From Alphaproteobacteria bacterium (lineage in GTDB: Bacteria > Pseudomonadota > Alphaproteobacteria > ATCC43930 > CGMCC-115725): a DNA stretch of 9,469 bases. The notes beneath the pieces are model-generated. The model was not told the DNA's origin, searched no databases, and saw only the letters and a list, made by a program, of their open reading frames with translations. The stretch spans positions 1 through 9,469 of the forward strand of contig JASHTP010000492.1 of NCBI GenBank assembly GCA_030040495.1, read 5' to 3'. Positions 1 through 6,209 of this stretch are shown piece by piece. Position numbers and translations under genes: made by a program. Within the stretch, counting starts at the first letter, position 1. Every line of letters starts with the position of its first letter.

Positions 1-81
1 GACCCGCATTCCTGGATTTACGTCCCTGTCGGCACCTGCGCCAAGATCGCGGGCGGCAGCGTGACGCCGAAGCAGAGCTGA
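1..81 (+). CDS. C-terminal end of a DUF2282 (BufA1-type bufferin) protein, truncated by the window edge
   Basis: The frame opening at base 1 reads 26 residues before a TGA at 79-81. The tail contains WIYVPVGTCAKIAGGS, which I recognise as the conserved C-terminal block of DUF2282 proteins (typical form W-hydrophobic-x-P-x-GTC-x-K-hydrophobic-x-GGS). DUF2282 proteins are small secreted, cysteine-containing precursors, now described as BufA1 bufferins, which are modified peptides that bind copper in the periplasm. Their genes usually lie with a DUF692 maturation enzyme (BufB) and a DUF2063 partner (BufC). None of these follows here, so any partners must lie to the left or elsewhere. Only one cysteine is visible in this fragment. 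The family call rests on a short but distinctive block; the function is inferred from the family. Confidence 0.7.
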   Translation, partial: DPHSWIYVPVGTCAKIAGGSVTPKQS

Positions 82-124
82 GTCCGATCATGGCCGCAGA
101 CGCCAAGGGAGCGAAGCCGACGCG

Positions 125-748
125 ATGACCAAGACGCTGCCGCGCCTGCGCAACCCGACCCTCGACGACATCAAGCGTACGGCGACTGCGGTCGCTCCGC
201 AGCAGCGCGAATCTCCGGCTCCGCCGGTGCCGGAGGCCGAATCGGCGGCTGCGGCCCCGGCGACCGGACGGGCGCTGGCGGTGGTCGAGTCGCCGACGCT
301 CGAGGACGAGCAGCGACTCCAAGCCGCGCTCGACATCCTGGCGCGCTATCGCAGATGGACGATCGCCGCGGCGGCGGCGCCAATTCCACTCGCCGACGCG
401 GCGCTGGTCGGCGGCGTGCAGCTGCGCATGGTTTCTCGCCTGGCGCGGCTCTATGAGGTGCCGTTCGAGCGCGTGCGGGTGGTGTCGCTGCTCTCGGCCC
501 TCTTCGGCGGCTGGACGCCCTACACGATCGCGACCGGGATCGCCGGCGCGGCGGCAAGGATGGCGCCTGGCGTCGGCACCGTCGTCGGCGTGGCAACCTC
601 GATCGGCACCTCCACCCTCGCCACCGAGACCATCGGCAAGATATTCATCCAGCATTTCGAGGAAGGCGGCACGTTCCTCGATTTCGAGCCGAGGAAGTAC
701 CGCCAGGCGATCGAAGCGTCGAAGCGGGCCAGGAGGCGCGGCCGGTGA
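125..748 (+). CDS. Stand-alone DUF697 (YcjF-like) membrane-associated protein
   Basis: A 207-residue protein. Residues 1-60 are low-complexity, rich in Ala, Pro and Glu, and probably disordered. Residues 63-190 carry the DUF697 pattern: a hydrophobic Ala/Pro helix (about 79-97, IPLADAALVGGVQLRM), then LYEVPFERVRVVSLLSAL (110-127), two more apolar Gly/Ala-rich stretches (about 128-145 and 148-166), and the terminal FIQHFEEGGTFLDFEP block (174-189) typical of the family. The tail is strongly basic (KRARRRGR). In other bacteria DUF697 is often joined to, or encoded beside, a GTPase (for example YcjX/YcjF). Here no GTPase is present and the next gene is a ParA-type ATPase 30 bp downstream, so the two may work together at the membrane. 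No strong Shine-Dalgarno precedes the ATG at 125; an ATG at 90 lies in another frame and stops at 128. Family call is firm; function is unknown. Confidence 0.85.
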   Translation: MTKTLPRLRNPTLDDIKRTATAVAPQQRESPAPPVPEAESAAAAPATGRALAVVESPTLEDEQRLQAALDILARYRRWTIAAAAAPIPLADAALVGGVQLRMVSRLARLYEVPFERVRVVSLLSALFGGWTPYTIATGIAGAAARMAPGVGTVVGVATSIGTSTLATETIGKIFIQHFEEGGTFLDFEPRKYRQAIEASKRARRRGR

Positions 749-778
749 GGCGCTCGGCGCCGCGACGCGGAGGCTAGC

Positions 779-1441
779 GTGCGGAACGGGACGGGCGCGA
801 TCGTGGTGATGGCGACGCTGAAGGGCGGCAGCGGGAAGAGCACGGCTGCGGCATGCCTCGCCGCCCATTGCCAGCTCGGCGGCCTGCGCACCGCGATGAT
901 CGACGCCGATCCCCAGGCGAGCCTGCTGCACTGGCGGGATTTGGGCGATCCGCCGGTCGACCTGTCGATCGTCGCCGAGACCTCGGAGGAGGTGGCGCAG
1001 CGGGCGCGCAACCTCGCGCGCGAGAGCGAGATCGTCGTCATCGACACCGCCGGGTTCCGCAACCGCACGATGATCGAGGCGCTGTCGGTGGCCGATCTCG
1101 CCGTCATTCCGATCAAAGCGTCGCCGCTCGACATCTCCGCCGCAATCGACACCGTGCGCCTCATCGAGGAGGTCAACGCCACCGAGGAGCGCCGGCCGCG
1201 GCCGATGAATTACCGGCTGCTGCTGACCCAGGTGACGGTGGGCAGCGCGGTCGCCCGGCACGTGCGCAACGAGCTCGCCCAAGCCGGCTATGTGCTCTTC
1301 GACGCGGAGCTCGCCAACCGCGTCGTCTATGCCGAAGCGAGCCTGGTCGGACGCATGCCGATCCATCTCGACGCGCGGAGCGCCGCGGCGCGCGACGGCG
1401 AGGCCTTCGCCCGCGAAGTCCGTCACGCGCTGGGCAGGTGA
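779..1441 (+). CDS. Orphan ParA/MinD-type P-loop ATPase
   Basis: A 220-residue protein with every ParA landmark. It has a deviant Walker A, KGGSGKST at residues 15-22, with the signature lysine K15 and catalytic K20. The A' region is MIDADPQAS at 40-48, and Walker B is IVVIDTAG at 85-92. ParA/MinD ATPases dimerise on ATP, bind DNA or membrane, and position plasmids, chromosomes or large protein complexes. No ParB, centromere-like repeat or replication gene is visible, so a chromosomal cargo-positioning role (like ParC, PpfA or McdA) is more likely than plasmid partitioning; this is inference. The GTG start at 779 is chosen because GGAGG at 768-772 sits six bases upstream. The stop TGA overlaps a GTG that could begin the next gene, suggesting coupled translation. 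The neighbouring DUF697 protein (30 bp upstream) and secreted protein (downstream) are candidate partners. Confidence 0.9.
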   Translation: MRNGTGAIVVMATLKGGSGKSTAAACLAAHCQLGGLRTAMIDADPQASLLHWRDLGDPPVDLSIVAETSEEVAQRARNLARESEIVVIDTAGFRNRTMIEALSVADLAVIPIKASPLDISAAIDTVRLIEEVNATEERRPRPMNYRLLLTQVTVGSAVARHVRNELAQAGYVLFDAELANRVVYAEASLVGRMPIHLDARSAAARDGEAFAREVRHALGR

Positions 1442-1452
1442 TTGCGCCTTCG

Positions 1453-2487
1453 ATGCGAGGTCGTCCAGCTACGGCGTCGGCCGCCGCGGTCGCGTCCATC
1501 GCCCGGCGGGCCGGCCTGCTGCTTGCGCTCTGCGCCGTGCCGACCGCCGGAGCCGCTGCCGCCGAGTTGCGCGTCCCGACCTGCGCGCAGTTCATCGATT
1601 ACGGGCAGAAGTGGGTCGGGCTCGACGATGTCGGCGCGGCGCAGGTTCTGGGCGTGCCGCTCTACGCGCTGACCGACGCCGATATCGACCTCGTCGACAA
1701 GAGCCTGCGCAACTGCCTGAGCGCCGCCGAGACCGCCGACGACAAGACGCTGCTGCGGCAGGATCTGAACCAGGTGCCGACGCTGCGGGCGGCGAGAGAC
1801 CGCGTGCGCCGCGCGCTTGCCGACTTCGACAGTGCGAAGAAAGAGGCGCAGCCGAAGCTCGAGCAGATCGCCGGCAAGCTCAACGCCATGCCGCCGAGCT
1901 TGCGGAGCCGAGCCGCGGTCGAGGATGCGCAGGCGACCGTCTCGGCGATCTTCTTCGAGCTCGAGCAGAAGCGGCTTCGGGCCCAGGTGACGCAGCCGCT
2001 AAGCGATGACTTCCCGGCCTATTCCAAGGTCGAAGCGGCGCTCGCTCGAAAGCGCCGGGCCTATGCCGCGCAGGCGCAAACGCAGCTCCTCGCCGACGCC
2101 AAGGACGCGCTGGAGCATCACCGGCCGGAATTGGAGCGCTTGGGCCTGCCGGCCGAGGCGCTGGACGCGACCATCATCCTCAAGGACATCGACGCCGGCC
2201 GGGACGTGCGCTGGCTGACGCTTCGCCAGTGGGCGGCGCTGATCCTGAGCAATCCCGAGAACACCAAGGTCCGCGTCCTGCCGCGCGATCGCGCCAGCGA
2301 CGCGGACACGCTGGCCATCGAAGTCGTCAGGCCCGGTTACAGCACCGCGGAACTCGGCTTCCGGCGGCAGGGAGGCGACCTGCTCGTCGTCGAAAGCGGC
2401 GTCGACGGACATCTTGACGCCATCGACACGCCGGACCAGCGGCAGGAGGCGAACGACCTGCTGTTGGCGACCGCCAGAGAGCAGTAG
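1453..2487 (+). CDS. Secreted periplasmic helical protein of unknown function
   Basis: I do not recognise the family. From the ATG at 1453 the product is 344 residues. It begins with a basic N-terminus and a hydrophobic core (RRAGLLLALCAVPTAGAAAA, residues 18-37), a signal peptide with probable cleavage near residue 37. The mature part is mostly helical and rich in charged residues, with Lys/Glu/Ala heptad-like stretches around 110-145 and 190-232 that could be coiled coil, followed by a more globular C-terminal part (about 250-340). Cysteines 44 and 88 could form a disulfide. An in-frame GTG at 1438 overlaps the ParA stop codon (GTGA) and would add five residues. I prefer the ATG because AGGTGA at 1436-1441 lies 11 bases upstream and the signal peptide is more compact. 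Its tight coupling to the ParA-like gene points to a shared process. Confidence 0.8.
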   Translation: MRGRPATASAAAVASIARRAGLLLALCAVPTAGAAAAELRVPTCAQFIDYGQKWVGLDDVGAAQVLGVPLYALTDADIDLVDKSLRNCLSAAETADDKTLLRQDLNQVPTLRAARDRVRRALADFDSAKKEAQPKLEQIAGKLNAMPPSLRSRAAVEDAQATVSAIFFELEQKRLRAQVTQPLSDDFPAYSKVEAALARKRRAYAAQAQTQLLADAKDALEHHRPELERLGLPAEALDATIILKDIDAGRDVRWLTLRQWAALILSNPENTKVRVLPRDRASDADTLAIEVVRPGYSTAELGFRRQGGDLLVVESGVDGHLDAIDTPDQRQEANDLLLATAREQ

Positions 2488-2498
2488 CACCCCTCCTC

Positions 2499-2520
2499 CC
2501 GGTTGCCTTGCGGCAGCCGG
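2499..2520 (+). terminator. Probable terminator hairpin after the ParA/secreted-protein unit
   Basis: Starting 12 bases after the stop at 2487, bases 2499-2507 (CCGGTTGCC) pair fully with 2512-2520 (GGCAGCCGG), with one G-U wobble, around a four-base loop. Only a weak T-containing stretch (TCGCTT) follows rather than a T run, so termination may be partial or Rho-assisted. Its position between two differently themed gene groups supports the role. Confidence 0.45.
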
Positions 2521-2611
2521 TCGCTTATCCAGACGGGCATGAACGCGCCCGACTCCCGGGCTGGCCGCCGGAGGTGTTTCGGCACGGCGAAGTGATGTAG
2601 CATGCGGGACC

Positions 2612-2617
2612 AGGAGG
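2612..2617 (+). promoter_or_regulatory. Consensus Shine-Dalgarno for the diiron protein gene
   Basis: A perfect AGGAGG lies four bases before the ATG at 2622. It is the strongest ribosome binding site in the window and fixes the start of the diiron protein. The 134 bp gap in front of this gene must hold its promoter if the hairpin at 2499-2520 is a terminator, but I see no convincing -35/-10 pair there. Confidence 0.8.
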
Positions 2618-2621
2618 ATTC

Positions 2622-3686
2622 ATGAGCACCCAATCCCGCTACGTCTCGCCCCCGGACGACATGAGCTGGAGCCTCGTCGCGCCGCAGCAGACCGTGTTTC
2701 GCTGGGAATATGACGATGGCCGGGCGGAGCTGCTGGCGCTCTACGACAAGGGCAAGCGCCAGCAATGGGATGCGCGCGAGCGCATCGACTGGTCGCGCGA
2801 GCTCGATGCGGACAATCCGATGCTGCTGCCGGACGACACCATCTCGCTCAACGGCTCGGCGCTGTGGAACAAGCTCTCGCCGCGGCAAGTGATCGAGTAT
2901 CGCCGCCATTCCCAGGCTTGGCAGATCTCGCAGTTCCTTCACGGCGAGCAGGGCGCGCTGATCTGCACGGCGAAGATCGTGCAGGAGGTGCAGAACATCG
3001 ACGCCAAGTTCTACGCGGCGACGCAGGTGATCGACGAGGCGCGCCATGTCGAGGCCTATTCGCGCCTGCTGCACGAGAAGTTCAACATGGTGTTCCCGAT
3101 CAACCGGCACCTGCAGGCGCTGATCGCCGACGTGGTCGAGCACAAGGAGTGGGATTTCACCTATCTCGGCATGCAGGTGGTGATCGAGGGGCTGGCGCTC
3201 GCCTCGTTCCAGAGCATCCGCGACAAGGCGCAGAACCCGCTCGCGGCGCAGGTCAACGCCTATGTCATGCAGGACGAGGCGCGCCATGTCGCTTTCGGGC
3301 GGCTGGCGCTGCGCGACTATTATCCGCAGCTGACCGAGGCCGAGCGCGACCGGCGCGAGGAGTTCCTGGTCGAGGCCTGCTATCTCATGCGCGACCGACT
3401 GGATCCTTCCGACGTCTGGGCGGCGGTGGGCCTAGACGTGAAGGAGTGCCGCGCGGTCCACGAGGCAGCGCTCGCCACGCACAAGTTCCGCTCGCGTCTG
3501 TTCAGCCGCATCGTGCCGACGGTCAGGGATATCGGCCTCCTGGGCAAGCGCGCGCGCAAGGCGTTCGAGGATCTCGGCGCGATCCAGTTCGCCGACCGCG
3601 ACAGCGCGGCGATGCTCGCGGAGGACAATCGCGTCGCCGAGGAGTTCGACGCCAGGCGCCTCGTCGAGACGGCCCTGGCGCGCTGA
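2622..3686 (+). CDS. Ferritin-like diiron carboxylate protein (putative oxygenase/oxidase)
   Basis: A 354-residue soluble protein with a complete four-helix diiron ligand set: E109 (in LHGEQGAL), E139 and H142 (DEARHVEAY, 138-146), E189 (VVIEGLAL), and E219 and H222 (DEARHVAFG, 218-226). The two ExxH half-sites are 80 residues apart and each is preceded about 30 residues upstream by a single glutamate, as in ferritin-like oxidases and oxygenases such as AurF, R2-like proteins and acyl-ACP desaturases. Such proteins use O2 at a diiron centre for hydroxylation, N-oxidation, desaturation or radical formation; which applies here cannot be read. The N-terminal segment about 41-60 (KGKRQQWDARERIDWS) precedes the bundle and residues 230-354 form a helical, charged extension. 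The downstream thiolase-like gene starts 11 bp after the stop, so an operon is likely and the substrate may be an acyl thioester or a compound derived from one. Confidence 0.88.
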   Translation: MSTQSRYVSPPDDMSWSLVAPQQTVFRWEYDDGRAELLALYDKGKRQQWDARERIDWSRELDADNPMLLPDDTISLNGSALWNKLSPRQVIEYRRHSQAWQISQFLHGEQGALICTAKIVQEVQNIDAKFYAATQVIDEARHVEAYSRLLHEKFNMVFPINRHLQALIADVVEHKEWDFTYLGMQVVIEGLALASFQSIRDKAQNPLAAQVNAYVMQDEARHVAFGRLALRDYYPQLTEAERDRREEFLVEACYLMRDRLDPSDVWAAVGLDVKECRAVHEAALATHKFRSRLFSRIVPTVRDIGLLGKRARKAFEDLGAIQFADRDSAAMLAEDNRVAEEFDARRLVETALAR

Positions 3687-3697
3687 GCGGCGAACCC

Positions 3698-4867
3698 ATG
3701 AGCATCAAAGACAAGGCCTACATCGCGGGCGCCTACGAGCACCCGACCCGCTACGCCCCCGACAAGTCGCTGGCGCAGCTTCACGCCGAGGTCGCCAAGG
3801 GCGCGCTCGAGGATGCCGGCCTCGGCAAAGAGGATGTCGACGGCTACTTCTGCGCCGGCGACGCGCCCGGTCTCGGGCCGCTGTCGATGATCGACTATAT
3901 GGGTCTCAAGGTCGGCCACATGGACACGACCGAGACCGGCGGCTCCTCCTACACCATTCATGTCGCGCATGCCGCCCAGGCGATCGCCGCGGGCAAGTGC
4001 CGCGTGGCGCTCATCACGCTCGCCGGGCGGCCGCGCGCCGAGGGCATCGCCACCGGCACCGCACCCCGCAATTACGGCGCCGCCGCTCCCGACGTCCAGT
4101 TCGAGGCGCCCTTCGCGCCCGCCGTCGCCAACATGTACGCGATGTGCGCCATGCGTCACATGTACCAGTACGGCACGACCAGCGAACAGCTCGCCTGGAT
4201 CAAGGTCGCGGCCTCGCATCATGCGCAGCACAATCCGCATGCGCTGCTGCGCGAGGTCGTCACCGTCGAGGACGTCGTCCATTCGCCGATGATCGCCGAC
4301 CCGCTGCACCGGCTCGATTGCTGCGTCATCACCGACGGCGGCGGCGCCCTGCTCGTCGTCGCACCGGAGGTGGCGAAGAGCTTGAAGCGCCCGCCGGTCA
4401 GGCTCGTCGGCGCCGGCGAAGCGCCAAAGAATCAGATGGGCGGCAGGGTCGACCTGACCTATAGCGGCGCCGTCTGGTCGGGGCCGCGCGCCTTCGCCGA
4501 GGCGGGCGTCTCGCCCGCCGACATCAAATACGTCTCGATCTATGACAGCTTCACCATCACCGTGCTGATGACGCTCGAGGATCTCGGCTTCTGCGAGAAG
4601 GGTCGCGGCGGCCGGTTCGTCGCCGACGGAGCGCTGATCTCGGGCACCGGCAGGCTGCCCTTCAACACCGACGGCGGCGGACTCTGCAACAACCACCCGG
4701 GAAACCGCGGCAGCATGACCAAGGTGATCGAGGCGGTGCGGCAGCTGCGCGGCGAGGCACATCCCGCGGTGCAGGTGAAGAACTGCGATCTGGCGCTGGC
4801 GCACGGCACCGGCGGCTCGCTCGGCACGCGCCATGCCAGCGCGACCCTGATCCTGGAGCGGGAGTAG
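3698..4867 (+). CDS. Thiolase-fold (SCP2/Ltp2-like) protein lacking the usual catalytic cysteine
   Basis: A 389-residue thiolase-superfamily protein of the lipid-transfer (SCP2-type) branch. It shows the N-terminal thiolase start (AYIAGAYEHPTRYAPD), the segment TETGGSSYTIHVAHAAQAI (78-96) where the nucleophilic cysteine normally sits, IYDSF (281-285) in the place of the NEAF/HDCF motif, NTDGGGLCNNHPGNRG (323-338) with H333, and a C-terminal AHGTGGSLGTRH (368-379). At the nucleophile position I read Gly-Gly-Ser-Ser, not Cys, so classic thiolysis or Claisen condensation through a Cys-bound acyl enzyme is doubtful. Known Cys-less relatives include Ltp2, which acts as a retro-aldolase with a DUF35 partner in steroid side-chain breakdown. 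A DUF35 gene follows five bases downstream here, so a thiolase-like/DUF35 complex acting on a CoA thioester is the best inference. The ATG at 3698 follows the diiron gene by 11 bp. Confidence 0.88.
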   Translation: MSIKDKAYIAGAYEHPTRYAPDKSLAQLHAEVAKGALEDAGLGKEDVDGYFCAGDAPGLGPLSMIDYMGLKVGHMDTTETGGSSYTIHVAHAAQAIAAGKCRVALITLAGRPRAEGIATGTAPRNYGAAAPDVQFEAPFAPAVANMYAMCAMRHMYQYGTTSEQLAWIKVAASHHAQHNPHALLREVVTVEDVVHSPMIADPLHRLDCCVITDGGGALLVVAPEVAKSLKRPPVRLVGAGEAPKNQMGGRVDLTYSGAVWSGPRAFAEAGVSPADIKYVSIYDSFTITVLMTLEDLGFCEKGRGGRFVADGALISGTGRLPFNTDGGGLCNNHPGNRGSMTKVIEAVRQLRGEAHPAVQVKNCDLALAHGTGGSLGTRHASATLILERE

Positions 4868-4872
4868 CGGCG

Positions 4873-5268
4873 ATGGCCAAAGCGGAAAGAGCGATTGCGG
4901 CGCCGCCGGTCAATCCCGAGACCAAGCCATTCTGGGACGCCGCGGCGGAAGGCAGGCTGTTGATCAAGAAGTGTACGGCCTGCGGCGAGTTTCACTATTA
5001 CCCGCGCGCGATCTGCCCGTTCTGCTTCAGCGACCGCACCGAATGGCACGCCGCGTCCGGGCGCGGCGCGGTCTATTCCTTCAGCATCATGCGGCGCGCA
5101 CCGGTCCCCTACGCCATCGCCTATGTCACGCTCGACGAGGGCGTGACCATGATGACCAATATCGTCGATTGCGACCTCGACGCAATCCGCATCGGCCGCA
5201 AGGTGTCGCTGGTGTTCAAGCCGAGCGACGGAGGGCCGCCGGTGCCGATGTTCACCCTGAGCTCCTAG
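4873..5268 (+). CDS. DUF35 zinc-ribbon/OB-fold protein, partner of the thiolase-like protein
   Basis: A 131-residue protein with a rubredoxin-like zinc ribbon (C34-x2-C37 and C48-x2-C51, in KCTACGEFHYYPRAICPFC) followed by an OB-fold of about 65-128 (GAVYSFSIMRRAPVPYAIAY, then GRKVSLVF). This is the standard two-part architecture and length of DUF35 proteins. They bind thiolase-fold enzymes and serve as acyl-CoA-binding subunits in archaeal HMG-CoA/acetoacetyl-CoA thiolase complexes and in ChsH2/Ltp2-type hydratase-aldolases. All four metal-binding cysteines are present. The gene begins five bases after the thiolase-like stop, consistent with stoichiometric co-translation. The N-terminal NPETKPFWDAAAEGRLL helix is typical of family contact regions. 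Family call is firm; partner assignment is from adjacency and family knowledge. Confidence 0.92.
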   Translation: MAKAERAIAAPPVNPETKPFWDAAAEGRLLIKKCTACGEFHYYPRAICPFCFSDRTEWHAASGRGAVYSFSIMRRAPVPYAIAYVTLDEGVTMMTNIVDCDLDAIRIGRKVSLVFKPSDGGPPVPMFTLSS

Positions 5269-5282
5269 ACCGGAGACGATCC

Positions 5283-6191
5283 ATGGTATCCAGAGCCGCC
5301 CCTGCACCGACCAGGCTGCGCGCGCTGCTGCGCCAGGACGGCATGATCGTCGCGCCCGGCGCCTATGACTGCATCGGCGCGCGCGTCATCGAGCAGGCCG
5401 GATTCGCCGCCCTCTACATGACCGGCGCCGGCACCGCCGCGACGCTGGGATATCCCGACTACGGCCTCGTCACCATGAGCGAGATGGCCGAGAATGCCGG
5501 CCGCCTCGCGGCCGCCGTCCGCGTCCCGGTGATCGCCGACGCCGACACCGGCTACGGCAACGAGCTCAATGTCACGCGCACGGTGCGCGAGTACGAGCGC
5601 CGCGGCGTCGCCGGGCTGCACATCGAGGATCAGGGTTTTCCCAAGAAATGCGGCCATCTCGACGACAAGGTGGTGATCCCGCTCGACGACTTTCTCGCCA
5701 AGATCCGCGCCGCCGCCGCGGCGAGATCCGACCCGGACTTCCTGCTGATCGCGCGCACCGACGCGCGAGCGGTGGCGGGCTTCGAGGAAGCGGTCCGGCG
5801 CATGAATGCAGCGCTCGTCGCCGGCGCCGACATGGCGTTTCTCGAGGCGCCGCAGACGCGCGACGAGGTCGAGGCGGTGCCGCGGCTGGTCCAGGGCGCC
5901 TGCCTGCTCAACGTCGTCTCCGGCGGCAAGACGCCGGTGCTGGACCTCGCCGATGCCGAGCGGCTGGGCTTCAAGCTCGCGATCCTCCCGGGCATCCTGT
6001 TCCAGACCGCGGTCGCCGCCTTCGACGCGGTGCTCGCCGAGACCAAGACGACGCGCCGCCATCCCGAGATGAAGGTCGGCCTCAAGGAGAAGTTCCGCCG
6101 CGTCGGCGCCGAGGAATGGGACGCGCTGCGCGACCGTTTCAAGGCGCCTACGGCCGCGGAGAGCGCGTCGAAACGCAGCGCTGCCGAGTAA
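5283..6191 (+). CDS. Isocitrate lyase/PEP mutase superfamily lyase (2-methylisocitrate lyase-like)
   Basis: A 302-residue TIM-barrel enzyme. Landmarks are GAYDCIGARVIEQAGF (26-41), metal-binding ADADTGYGNE (85-94; D86 and D88), IEDQ (114-117), the catalytic loop KKCGH (121-125; C123), ARTDAR (157-162) and LEAP (187-190). The K-[KR]-C-G-H loop with its cysteine is the signature of the lyase branch (isocitrate, 2-methylisocitrate and dimethylmalate lyases). Phosphonopyruvate-forming mutases usually lack it. The reaction is probably Mg-dependent cleavage of a 2-hydroxy or malate-type acid to a keto acid plus a dicarboxylate; exact substrate is unresolved. No prpC or prpD neighbour is present, so naming it prpB would be unsafe. 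It starts 14 bp after the DUF35 stop and may take part in the same route. The ATG at 5283 follows CGGAGACG at 5271-5278, a fair ribosome site. The last 15 residues are charged and low-complexity. Confidence 0.87.
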   Translation: MVSRAAPAPTRLRALLRQDGMIVAPGAYDCIGARVIEQAGFAALYMTGAGTAATLGYPDYGLVTMSEMAENAGRLAAAVRVPVIADADTGYGNELNVTRTVREYERRGVAGLHIEDQGFPKKCGHLDDKVVIPLDDFLAKIRAAAAARSDPDFLLIARTDARAVAGFEEAVRRMNAALVAGADMAFLEAPQTRDEVEAVPRLVQGACLLNVVSGGKTPVLDLADAERLGFKLAILPGILFQTAVAAFDAVLAETKTTRRHPEMKVGLKEKFRRVGAEEWDALRDRFKAPTAAESASKRSAAE

Positions 6192-6209
6192 CCTGGCCAC
6201 GGCGCCGGC

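Noticed and set aside
853..1437. Long open frame running from 853 into the secreted-protein gene, suggesting a 544-residue protein.
   Set aside because: The first part lies in a second frame of the ParA-like gene and gives Arg/Pro/Gly-rich sequence with no fold. The signal peptide marks the true start near 1453.
779..1441. Plasmid or genomic island origin suggested by a ParA-type gene.
   Set aside because: No ParB, parS-like repeats, replication or conjugation gene is visible, and base composition matches the rest of the window.
2765..3697. Long open frame before the thiolase start that would fuse about 311 residues to its N-terminus.
   Set aside because: It is an Arg/Ala/Gly-rich shadow of the diiron gene. 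Thiolase-like sequence begins exactly at the ATG at 3698.
3380..4834. Minus-strand open frame of 484 residues opposite the diiron and thiolase genes.
   Set aside because: It is a typical antisense shadow in GC-rich DNA, rich in Arg, Gly, Asp, His and Val with no recognisable domain, while the plus strand carries full family motifs.
5283..6191. Phosphonate biosynthesis through a PEP mutase.
   Set aside because: The KKCGH loop with cysteine marks the lyase branch, and no phosphonopyruvate decarboxylase gene is nearby.
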